From Tupaia tana (lineage: Eukaryota > Chordata > Mammalia > Scandentia > Tupaiidae): a DNA stretch of 64,000 nt. A program made the translations under genes and the position numbers. The notes beneath the pieces were generated by a model. The model worked only from the letters and a program-made list of their open reading frames with translations, was not told the DNA's origin and did no database searches. Below are positions 42,471 to 50,758 of this stretch, piece after piece. Each line of letters begins with the position of its first letter. Positions within the stretch are counted from its first letter, which is position 1. The stretch is from NCBI GenBank assembly GCA_026018925.1, contig JAKSZU010000006.1, forward strand, positions 198,077,449 to 198,141,448, in the 5' to 3' direction.

Positions 42471-42522
42471 TTTTTTTTTTTTTTAAGAGAGAGAGATTTT
42501 TTGGTATAGGGCGTATGTGTTC

Positions 42523-42557
<35 letters not shown>

Positions 42558-42730
42558 TGAGAAATCACCCCAGAGGTGATGGCCCTACCACAATCCAGGC
42601 TCCTTTATTCTCCTCCTTGGATTTTGGGCATGCACGCACACACACCCAGAGAGTTTCAAGTCTCTGGGTCCAGGACTTGAACCATGGTCGGCTATATGGA
42701 AGCCTTAACCACTATGCTACCTGCTGGCCC
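42471..42730 (-). mobile_element. Class A SINE
   Basis: Poly(T), GGTATAGGGCGTATGTG, GA run, head CTACCTGCTGGCCC. TSD TGCTGCTAACTTCTT (42,456-42,470) and TGCTGCTGACTTCTT (42,731-42,745). Confidence 0.94.
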
Positions 42731-42847
42731 TGCTGCTGACTTCTTCAGGTGAAGAATGTACTGTCACAGCATGCCACCAAATGGAGAGTGAAAGAGATTT
42801 CAGTGGTGACAGCAAATTCAACCCATAGTTGCTTCAGATAAGGATTT

Positions 42848-43033
42848 TTAAAAATTACTTATTTTATTTCTTCTTCTTATTATTATTAATTTTCTATAGG
42901 GCATGTGTGCTCACAAGATAGAGAGATAGAGAGAGAGAGAACATAAGAAAGCAAGCTGCCAAGTCCAGGACTCAAACCACGGTTGGCCATGTGGGAGTCC
43001 AGCACCTTAACCACCATGTTACCTGCTGGCCCC
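42848..43033 (-). mobile_element. Class B short SINE
   Basis: TTCTATAGGGCATGTGTGC, GAAAGCAAGCTGCCAAGTCC, head TTACCTGCTGGCCCC. TSD CAGATAAGGATTT and CAGCTAAGGATTT. Confidence 0.9.
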
Positions 43034-43640
43034 CAGCTAAGGATTTATACCTCATTTAGGAGCCCTGGGCCCATAGGGTGGTTCCAGGGTAATACAGTGG
43101 TACTGAAGTATTGTCAAGGGCTGTTGCTCCCCCACCGCTAACGGTTTCATCTGTCCTGCCCGACATGTTCAGCATCTCAGCTATGATGTTCCTCGCATCT
43201 ACTGATCCTCCAAAGGCTCACATGTCACATCACACACATTTGCTCATGTCCAGTGAAAAAGAACATCTTCCCATTGCGTGCTCTTTTTATATAAAAAGGA
43301 AAATCCTTTTGAAAAAGACTTGCACTCACAATTGGCCAAGATTGACTCATAGGCTCCTTGCAGGGGACCCTAGGAAAGCTTGTCTCATACTTTCTGCTAC
43401 TATAAGAGGGAAGGCAGGATTTGTCTATAGTAAAGAAGCAGCGGAGTAAGCGAATAGGCACCAAGGCAGGCAGGCACATCTCATCCAGTGATGTCTCAAG
43501 TGCACACTCAGCTTCCTATAATTATTTAGCTACTTGGGGCAACTGAATTTGGGATTCCTAAAGAAGATACTGTTTTCTCTATTATATAAATAAACTAAAG
43601 TGCATAGGGAATATATAACTTCTCCACAGCAATATAACAA
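43034..43640. other. Unassigned non-coding DNA
   Basis: The 43,111-43,449 frame shows no known domain. Includes GAGGGAAGGCAGGATTTG and AGGCAGGCAGGCAC. Confidence 0.4.
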
Positions 43641-43710
43641 ATAAATGCTTTGAAGAATCCCTAATGTACAGTAAGCATTTAACAAATAATAGTTACTATT
43701 GCTTTGCCTG
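43640..43710 (+). mobile_element. MIR 3' remnant
   Basis: TGTACAGTAAGCATTTAAC and AATAATAGTTACTATTG resemble the MIR 3' end. Confidence 0.4.
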
Positions 43711-43863
43711 ATTGGAAGTCTGAGGCATGATCAGTTTAGGCAGATTTTTTGTTAAAAATACTACTTTGAGTTCTTTAGAAAGGATCCTTATATAGATTCA
43801 AAGTGACATGATGACTTTGCTATTTAGATTTTGAAATTCAGTTGGAATATTTACTCCTATCTG

Positions 43864-43864
<1 letters not shown>

Positions 43865-43931
<67 letters not shown>
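43865..43931. repeat. (TA)n(CA)n(TA)n compound microsatellite
   Basis: TA units to 43,889, CA units 43,890-43,917, TA units to 43,931. The two TA arms can pair around the CA loop. Confidence 0.97.
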
Positions 43932-43997
43932 ATCAAGAAATATTTATGTTGTCTATAAGAGAACATGTAAGATGCTATTTAAGAAGATGTACAAATG

Positions 43998-44432
43998 GGC
44001 CAGGCCATAGCCTAGAAGTTAAGGAAGCCAGATTTCATATGACTGACTGTGACTCAAATCCTGGCTTCAGTGGCTTGAAAAACACATTAGAGGGGTCAAT
44101 AGGTGGCGTGGTGGTTAAAGGTGTTGGAATCCCACATAGCCAACCGTGGTTGGAGTCCCGGACCTGGTGGTTTACTCTCTCTCTCTCTCTGCCTCTCTCT
44201 CTCTCTCTGGTCAAAAATTGAAAAATAATGATAATAATTAAATTCTTATTTAAAAAAAGGAAAGAAAAACACATTGGATGTGCATGCATGCCTCAAATCT
44301 CAACAGGATGGAGAAATGGAGAAAGGCTTGCAGCATGAGGATGCCCCCATGAGGGATGCTTTCCTCCCGCTCTTTGTCTGTCTGTCTCTCTCTCTCTCTC
44401 TTTGTTGAGTGTATATACCCTCTGGCAATCCA
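43998..44432 (+). mobile_element. Class C SINE split by a class B SINE
   Basis: Left: GGCCAGGCCATAGCCTAGAAG to GAAAAACACATTA. Right: GATGTGCATGCATGCCTC to ACCCTCTGGCAATCC. Confidence 0.9.
44090..44263 (+). mobile_element. Class B short SINE nested in class C
   Basis: GAGGGGTCAATAGGTGGCGTGG head, CCGTGGTTGGAGTCCCGG, CT-rich run, GGTCAAAAATTGAAAAAT end. TSD GAAAAACACATTA (44,077-44,089) and GAAAAACACATTG (44,264-44,276). Confidence 0.93.
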
Positions 44433-44469
44433 AAAAGTAGATGCTGTACAGAGATATAACCACTGCATT

Positions 44470-45112
44470 CTAGGTACTTTCTATGAGTCTAAATGTGTCT
44501 CCCCTATATTCATATAATGAAACTCAATTGCCAACATGATGACATTTAGAGGGGTACCTTCAGGAGGTAATTAAGTGGGGAGGGTAGAACCTCATGAATG
44601 GGAGTAGTATCTTTATAAAAGAGCTGGAGGAAACTAAGACTTGTCCCTTTCTGTCCTTTTGCCCCTTTTGCAATGTGAGGACCCAGAGTTCAAGGTACCA
44701 TCTTGTAAGAAAAGACTCTGAAGATACCAGGCACCAAACTTGCTAGTACCTTGATCTTGGGCTTCCTAGCATCAAGAACTGTGAAAAATAAATCTCTATT
44801 ACTTACAAATTGCCCAATCTTGGATATTAAAGAAAAAAAAGGTTTAAAAACGATTATTCATTTATTTCCTCTGAGAGAGAGAGTGAGAGAGAGAGAAAAA
44901 AAGAGAGAATTCCAACAAGGTCTTCATGGCAAGATCCATCCCAGTCTCAGCCAGCCTGGATGACAGGGTCATGTGCACGTAATCCGTGTGATTAGGAAGG
45001 TTCTAAGATTCACACCTAGGACTTTTCACATGTGAGTCCAGTTGCATTACTGCTGTGCCACCATCTAACCCCAGTCTCAGGTATTTTGTTATAGCAGTAG
45101 ACAGACTAAGAT
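44470..45112 (+). mobile_element. MaLR-type LTR split by a class D SINE
   Basis: AGTCTAAATGTGTCTCCCC, CTCATGAATGGGAGTAGTATC, ACCTTGATCTTGGGCTTCC and AGAACTGTGAAAAATAAATC, then after the SINE TATTTTGTTATAGCAGTAG. Confidence 0.65.
44842..45075 (-). mobile_element. Class D SINE in MaLR-like LTR
   Basis: TTATTCATTTATTTCC, GAGAGAGAGTGAGAGAGAG, AAGGTCTTCATGGC, CCCAGTCTCAGCCAGCC, GCCACCATCTAACCCC. It gives the clearest view of the class D layout. Confidence 0.82.
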
Positions 45113-45291
45113 TGCTCATCACCCAAACCACTCTGGAGGGTGTTGTTTTGTAAGAGAACAGTGGGGCATTGTGGGAGGCTGCGCAACAGCGAGTCTGCCG
45201 AGGTTTCTCAGAGAGCAAACAATTGCCATGATTGGCCACTAGAATCCCTCAGATTTGCATATCTGGCACCTCATGATTGGTCCAAAAGCAA

Positions 45292-45387
45292 CCAATCGTA
45301 ACCCACCGTTTACAACCAATCACGGCCCACCTTTTACAACCAATCACGGCCCACCACTTGCAACCAATCATAACCCACCTTTGCAAT
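45292..45387 (+). promoter_or_regulatory. Four 24-bp CCAAT-box repeats in the LTR U3
   Basis: CCAAT begins at 45,292, 45,316, 45,340 and 45,364: exactly 24 bp apart. Units share CCAATC(A/G)..CCCACC. A further CCAAT is at 45,391 and reverse boxes (ATTGG) at 45,231 and 45,276. CCAAT is the binding site of NF-Y. Confidence 0.9.
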
Positions 45388-45398
45388 CCACCAATGTG

Positions 45399-45405
45399 TA
45401 TATAA
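45399..45405 (+). promoter_or_regulatory. TATA box of the LTR
   Basis: TATATAA just downstream of the CCAAT array and about 350 bp upstream of the AATAAA. Confidence 0.85.
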
Positions 45406-45430
45406 CCACCATGCCTGGCCCACAATAGCC

Positions 45431-45510
45431 AGACGACCAGGAAGACAACGAAGACAACACAGACGACCGGTAAGACAGCGAAGACAACACAGAAGACCAG
45501 GAAGACGACG
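45431..45510 (+). repeat. 30-bp tandem repeat in LTR R region
   Basis: Units start at 45,431, 45,461 and 45,491 (AGACGACCAGGAAGACAACG and variants), two full copies and a partial third. Confidence 0.92.
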
Positions 45511-45660
45511 ACCCTGGAGAGCCTGCAGAGCTGAAACACTGCACAGTCTCCAGACGACCCTGGAGAGCCTGCAGAGCTGAAACACCGCACAGTCTCCAGA
45601 CGACCCTGAAGAGCTGTAACACTACATCGTCTCCAGACGAGCCTGAAGAGCTGTGACACC
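45507..45660 (+). repeat. 46-bp tandem repeat degenerating to 37 bp in LTR R region
   Basis: Units starting GACGACCCTGGAGAGCC at 45,507 and 45,553 are near-identical (46 bp). Shorter variants begin at 45,599 and 45,636 (GACGAGCCTGAAGAGC). Confidence 0.92.
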
Positions 45661-45817
45661 GCGTCGTCTCCGTGCTGCTCACAACAGACGACGCGACCCT
45701 AAAGAGCTGTAACACTGAGTCGTCTCCGTGCTGTACCGTGCTGCCCACAATAAACAGACGACACTGTGTCGTCTCCGAGCTGTGACACTGTGCCGCTTGT
45801 TCCGGCTCTCACTCCTT

Positions 45818-45836
45818 CCCTCAGGAAACCTGAGGG
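45818..45836 (+). terminator. Perfect 8-bp hairpin in LTR U5
   Basis: CCCTCAGG AAA CCTGAGGG, placed about 65 bp after the AATAAA. It could be a retroviral RNA structure; its role as a 3'-end signal is only a guess. Confidence 0.5.
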
Positions 45837-45841
45837 ACACG

Positions 45842-45853
45842 TGGCGCCCGAAC
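45842..45853 (+). other. tRNA-Lys3-type primer-binding-site motif
   Basis: TGGCGCCCGAAC equals the first 12 nt of the Lys3 PBS used by betaretroviruses and lentiviruses. After it the sequence diverges (CAGGTCGGGAC). It lies 2 bp after a GGGACA that would be a normal LTR end, yet inside the segment bounded by the GGGCAT duplication. Confidence 0.75.
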
Positions 45854-45871
45854 CAGGTCGGGACAGGGCAT

Positions 45872-46497
45872 GTGAATACTGCAGGCATCAGAAATTGCTG
45901 GGACCTCTTAGCAGGGCTTGCATAAACAGAGAGGAACTGTAAAAAGTAGAAGTATACGTTATGTCACCATGTAGGCAAAGTTGTTTATGATTCTATCCTA
46001 AATAGACCCCCAAACTAGATCTGGCAAGACATGTCTCAGTGGAAGAAATCTTCCTGGGTTAGCCATTGAATTTAGTCATTGATGCTTCTCACTGTTGTTG
46101 TGTTTTTCAAGTATACCTTATAAGCTACTTTTAAGTCAAGCAGGCTACAGCCCAGCCCTTCACTAATTCTCTGAGATAACCTTAAAACTCTCAGCAGGAA
46201 GTGAAGGCCCTTCTAGCCCCTACCTTTGAAATCTCACTAGGCTCCCTCACCAGTCCCCTTTACTCTTACTGGCTATTTCCTGTGCTGAATCATTCACCAA
46301 CTATTTGACCATCTTGGGGGAGCCAAATAGTTTGAAACATTCTCGGTGACTCATGCATCCTCACCAGTTCTCTTATTTATTTATTTTTGTTGATGTGTCA
46401 CACACATAGGTGCTAAAAAAATTTCTATTTATGCAGTCATGTAATACTGAATCCCCACTTTCTCAGTATTTGTCTTTACTTGTATTTTAGTTTTCTA
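45872..46497. other. Unassigned non-coding DNA
   Basis: No retroviral leader or gag recognised. Some AT-rich text near 46,380-46,440 resembles old L1, unassigned. Confidence 0.4.
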
Positions 46498-46576
46498 TTA
46501 GGTTGCTGGAAAAATCCTGACACGTCTTTGCGTAGAAAAACAGAAAAAATGTGTCATGACTTTTCTGACAACCCAA
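46498..46576. mobile_element. 79-bp mariner-type MITE
   Basis: Left arm TTAGGTTGCTGGAAAAATCC and the reverse complement of the right arm TTGGGTTGTCAGAAAAGTC agree over most of about 32 bp. It follows TA, the usual mariner target. Size, TTAGGTTG terminus and palindromic layout match MADE1-like mariner derivatives. Confidence 0.8.
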
Positions 46577-46866
46577 CAGTTCATACGCTTGAAATGAAGG
46601 TTTAATTATTTAATCTTTAACCAAGACCCAGTTTTAAACAAGAGTAACAAATTCAGGATTCATCCTGACAAAGCTGAAGAACTCTTTGAGGAAAAAGAAT
46701 GACACATCATTACTATTTTATTAAAAGAAAACTCCTGGTCTCTGAGCACATTCGATCACTTGCTTTGCTACCTTCAATTGCTCTGGCAGCAAAACCCTGC
46801 ATCTGAAATCCCTTAATAATGAGACTAACAGAGCCCAGTGGTACAGACCTATTTTTTTTAAATTAT
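46577..46866. other. Unassigned non-coding DNA
   Basis: Nothing recognised. Confidence 0.35.
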
Positions 46867-46867
46867 T

Positions 46868-47061
46868 TATTTTTTAGAGAGATTTTTGCTATAGGGAGTA
46901 TGCACTCTCCAGAGAGACAGGAAGTGAGAAATTATCCCCCAAAGGGATGGCCACACCGCAATCCCTTCTCCTCCATTCTCCACCACTGGGTCCAGGACTC
47001 AAACCACAGCAGACTACACGGGAGTTCTGCAACATAATCATTATGCCGTCTTTTGGTCCCC
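46868..47061 (-). mobile_element. Class A SINE with internal deletion
   Basis: GCTATAGGGAGTATGCACTC, CTTCTCCTCCATTCTC joined directly to CACCACTGGGTCC, head TTTTGGTCCCC. The roughly 50-bp CpG-rich block between them is missing. Confidence 0.92.
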
Positions 47062-47415
47062 AGGCCTATTTTATTATCTTAGAGCTGCCTTGAAAATACA
47101 GGGTGCTCAGTAATCAAGAGAAAAAACTGATGGTGAAAAGAGTGAAAATGAGCAGAACCCAAAGTAGACCCCATGGTGAATACTCAGTGCCTGGCTTTTA
47201 GGCTGTTCTGCCAAAGGTGTGGCTCTTTCCAACTTGATATCATTGCTTAGATCTTCCTAGGGCATATTTAAGGTAAAATGAAATTTTGGCTTATCTCACA
47301 GCTGCGTTTTCTCTGAAATATGCACTTTTTAAAGGCTTCGAAAGTCAACTGCTGGTTTCTTCTGAGTGCAGATATAAATCCAATAGGATGCCACTTTGCA
47401 TAATACACTTCACTC
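47062..47415. other. Unassigned non-coding DNA
   Basis: Nothing recognised. Confidence 0.35.
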
Positions 47416-47419
47416 CTCA

Positions 47420-47635
47420 CTCCCCACTTTTATCTTATCTTGCTGGCCTTCCTCCACCCAGTGCTGTAAATTCCCAACACTTCACAATCCAGGCATACCT
47501 ACCCAATCACATAATTACCAAGCAGGCCAGTATGCTTTGCACACCAGAACTTCTGAACTTGAGCTGTTCCCTTCCCTTCTCCACCTCATCTACCTGGGAA
47601 ACTCCTACTTATCCTTCAAGACCCAGTGCAAATTT
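47420..47635 (+). mobile_element. LINE L2 fragment
   Basis: TTCTGAACTTGAGCTGTTCCC, CTACCTGGGAAACTCC and TTATCCTTCAAGACCCAG are L2 words in sense order. Confidence 0.6.
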
Positions 47636-47920
47636 TTTATTTATTTGTTTATTTATTTATTTATTTTTATAAATATATATCCTCTACAGCTTATGAGGGG
47701 ACAGATTTATACTATTTTCTGAATCACAGTATGTTATCTCATGGAAACTGTTCATTTTTATTTGAAATATTTATCTGATATTACATTATCAAATATTACA
47801 AAATTTACAAAATACAAAAGGGCATAAAGACGAAACTGAAAAACATCTGCAATATCACTGGGATGCATCACTATTGAAAATTTAACTTTATCTGTAGATA
47901 TTTTCTTTTTTAAAAAAACA
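47636..47920. other. (TTTA)n and unassigned AT-rich DNA
   Basis: TTTATTTATTTAT-type run at 47,637-47,667, then AT-rich sequence. Confidence 0.5.
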
Positions 47921-47923
47921 GCT

Positions 47924-48162
47924 TTGGACTACCAATAATATAGAGGTTAAAGTGGCTAGATCCCACCAGGCAGATAGCATGGTTTGAGTCCTGGACCTCC
48001 TTGAAAAACACAGCAGACGTGTGTGCGCACAAATCCAAAGTCCCAAAAGAAGAATGGAGGAGAAAAGATTGCAGTAAAGCCATCACCCCGGGGGGTGATG
48101 TCCCACTTCCTCTCTCTGTGTCTCTGTCTTCCAGGAGTGAACATGTCCTACAGCAAAATTAA
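47924..48162 (+). mobile_element. Class C SINE
   Basis: TGGACTACCAATAATATAGAGG head, AAGTGGCTAGATCCC, GAAGAATGGAGGAGAAAAG, CATGTCCTACAGCAAAATT. Confidence 0.85.
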
Positions 48163-48272
48163 AAACAACCTTAATGAGATATTATTTACATATCATACAA
48201 TTCACCCATTTAAAGTGTACAATTCAAAGATCTTTAGTATATTCAGATTGTGCAACCATCACTGCAGTTAAT
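48163..48272 (-). mobile_element. Old L1 3' end, antisense
   Basis: CATACAATTCACCCATTTAAAG and AGATTGTGCAACCATCACTG are antisense L1MB/L1MC-type 3' UTR words. Confidence 0.7.
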
Positions 48273-48280
48273 TTTCCTTA

Positions 48281-48543
48281 ATGTCAGAGGATGTGTACAT
48301 GCACAAGAGAGAAAGAGAGAGAGAGAAAGAGAAAAAACACCCTCCCTCCCCTGCACCCCCCCGTGGGGCCTGGTCATGCCACAATCCTTTTTCTGCTGTT
48401 TTTTCCCATCAAGATCCCATTAGGATTTCAAGCATGCATGCACATGCCCAGTGTGTCCCTCGAGCCGCTGGGACCAGGATGCCAACCATGGCCATCTTTG
48501 TGGGATCCAATTCCATATGCACAACTGAACTACCAGGCTGGCC
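48281..48543 (-). mobile_element. Class C SINE
   Basis: GTCAGAGGATGTGTACATGC, GTGGGGCCTGGTCATGCC, GGATCCAATTCCATATGCAC, head CTACCAGGCTGGCC. A 27-T run at 48,551-48,577 follows. Confidence 0.82.
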
Positions 48544-48545
48544 TC

Positions 48546-48577
<32 letters not shown>

Positions 48578-48750
48578 GGTTTGGAGGGGGATTCTATTAT
48601 TGCTATATAATTTGTATGTGTATATGGTAGATTCTTCAATACATTATTATAGTTATTACTTTACATCACTTTTTTCATGTTTATTAGCCAATTATATTTT
48701 CTCTGTGGATTGTTACAATTTTTGCCTTTTGCACATTCTTTTTTCATATT

Positions 48751-49250
48751 TTAGCTATAAGTCATGTGTGCTCACTAGAGAGAGACAGAGAGATAGGGAA
48801 AGTGAGAAATCACCCCCCAGGAGGATGGACATGCCTTAATCCCTTCTTCTCTTAGGATTTTGGTCATACACACACATGTACCCGGCATGATTTTCTTTTT
48901 TTTTTTTTTGAAGAGGTTTTAGCTATAGGGTGCATGCGCTCGCCAGACAGACAGAGACAGAGAGACAGAAAGTGAGAAATCACCCCCCGGGGGGATGGCC
49001 ATGCTGCAACCCCTTCTCCTCCATTCTCCTCTCAGGATCTTGGGCACGCACACACACGCGCCTGGCGTGAGTTTAAGCCACCAGGTCTGGGACTCAAAGC
49101 ATGGTCGACTACGTGGGAGTCCAGCGACATAGCCATTACGCTAACTGCTGGTTCCCATATCTGGCATGATTTTCAAGTCGCCAATTCCAGGATTTGAACC
49201 TTCCCGTTGGCCCTGTGAGATCTTGCTCCTTGATCTTCATGCCATCTGCT
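48751..49250 (-). mobile_element. Class C SINE split by a class A SINE
   Basis: Tail side ends CCCGGCATGATTTTC (48,895). Head side resumes AAGTCGCCAATTCCAGG and ends CATGCCATCTGCTTGC. Confidence 0.9.
48896..49158 (-). mobile_element. Class A SINE nested in class C
   Basis: GAAGAGGTTTTAGCTATAGGG to head CTAACTGCTGGTTCCC (GGGAACC variant). TSD CCCGGCATGATTTTC (48,881-48,895) and TCTGGCATGATTTTC. Confidence 0.95.
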
Positions 49251-49438
49251 TGCACTGCAGAATTTTTAATAAGGTCTGTTTTTTGTTTTTGTTTTTGTTT
49301 TTTTTTTTTACTTTTTTACATAAACATTTAATACATTGTAGATTTTTTTGTAGTTTTTATTGCAAATACTTTTTCCTATTTGCTCTTTGCAACTAATTCT
49401 TTATGGTCTTTGGTGAACAAAAAGCTTATTTAAATTTT
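49251..49438. other. AT-rich DNA
   Basis: Nothing recognised beyond T-rich, possibly L1-derived text. Confidence 0.35.
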
Positions 49439-49439
49439 T

Positions 49440-49699
49440 TTTTTTTAAATTACCAGATGGTACATGCACTCACCAGAGAGAGACAGAGAGACAGAGAGAG
49501 AGGGAGAAAGCACCTCCCCCAAAGGGTACAATCTCACTGCCATTGCTTTTTCTCCATTTCTCTATCCTACTGTGATTTGGGGCACATACACATGCACATG
49601 TTTCTAGCGTGTTTTTCAAGCTCCTGAAGCTGGGATTCAAACTTTGGTCAGCCATGTGGGATCTAGCTTCCTTAACCATTAGGCCATGAAACCAACCCC
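49440..49699 (-). mobile_element. Class C SINE
   Basis: AATTACCAGATGGTACATGC, GGGTACAATCTCACTGCC, head CATTAGGCCATGAAACC. TSD starting AAAAGCTTA on both sides. Confidence 0.87.
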
Positions 49700-50480
49700 A
49701 AAAGCTTAATTTTTTGAAGGTTTCATTTTAATGAAGTCAGAGCATCCATTCTTTTCCTTTTTGTGTGTGTCAAGTTAATGTTTTAACTTATTTATTTATT
49801 TTACATTTTCCCCATGAACATTTACTTTACATAACTAACAATTTTTGCTCATACTCCATAGTTGTTGACAGCAAAAAGCTTTCAAAATTTCAAAGAACTG
49901 AATTTTAAAGATAATGTTAGAAATATTTGTTATAATTTTGTTTGTGACTCTATAACAAAGATATTATGGTTTAAATATTTTTGAGAAAATATTTACATGT
50001 CAACTATTCAAACTGTTGAAAAGCAAACACCCAGCACATGCTTCACACCTAAACCTTCTCAATTTAGCCCTGACTACCAAGTATTCTGTGATATATCATC
50101 TGCTGGCAAAGATCAGTCTCTTTTTCTTCCTTCAAAGTCTTCCTCAAAATAATCCTCTGGTTGTGGCTGCTCTTTTGCAGTCTCTACTAACTACAATGCT
50201 GGGCTGGAAAAGTCCAGGTTCTTTTATGGTACAAATTCTTTCATATAGCTTTTTTAATTCTTTCTTCGAGGAAGAACTGTTTATGGTGCTAGACCATCTT
50301 TCCAAGAGTTTCTGTTGACTTACTTGAGATCTGCCTTAGTTCCATAGTTTTCTAGTTTAATCTTCATTCCAGTCAAAGCTTTGTCCATAATGAGCATTTC
50401 GAATTTCTGAATCAAGGAAACAGGTAGTATTGAACTTATACAAATAACCATTCTGCCACAAAATAAGAATACTCCCAAAT
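49700..50480. other. Unassigned non-coding DNA
   Basis: T-rich. The 50,016-50,318 frame has no recognisable domain. Confidence 0.4.
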
Positions 50481-50758
50481 ATTTTCCATCTCCACAGGGG
50501 TCAGGAAGGAAGAAAAGTTTATGTTTTCATTTAAAGAAACAAATAAGAAGAAAAAACATTTTAACAAATTGCTAAACCTATCAACAGCTCAAAAGAAAGC
50601 AAAATCCTTAAATTGAGAAAACAAAACATAGTAAAGAAAAAGGCAGTAATTTTTACTCAAAAGTTATAAAATTCTATTTCACCAATTTAGTCTTTTGTAA
50701 TTAATCTTTTTTTCTGTTGAATTTGCAGTCTTACTGTGGTCCATTTAATTCCTGGAAG

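Larger units (their letters stand above)
45170..45865 (+). mobile_element. Betaretrovirus-like (ERVK-type) solo LTR
   Basis: A TGTGGGAGG...GGGACA element bounded by a perfect 6-bp duplication GGGCAT (45,164-45,169 and 45,866-45,871), the length usual for ERVK-type integrations. U3 holds an octamer ATTTGCAT (45,253-45,260), a four-unit 24-bp CCAAT array, two reverse CCAAT boxes and TATATAA (45,399-45,405). Transcription is predicted near 45,430, where a 30-bp repeat array begins; AATAAA is at 45,749-45,754. No gag, pol or env follows. Confidence 0.85.

Noticed and set aside
45292..45387. CRISPR-like regularly spaced repeats
   Set aside because: Units are contiguous 24-bp repeats with no spacers, inside an LTR promoter of a mammal-like genome.
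45249..45659. 136-residue minus-strand frame within the LTR
   Set aside because: Periodic translation caused by the 24-, 30- and 46-bp DNA repeats; antisense to the LTR promoter.
45170..45865. Start of an intact provirus with gag downstream
   Set aside because: The GGGCAT duplication closes the element immediately after the LTR, and no leader, gag or pol sequence follows.
48291..48839. 182-residue open frame
   Set aside because: Runs through a class C SINE, a poly(T) run (poly-Phe) and part of another SINE.
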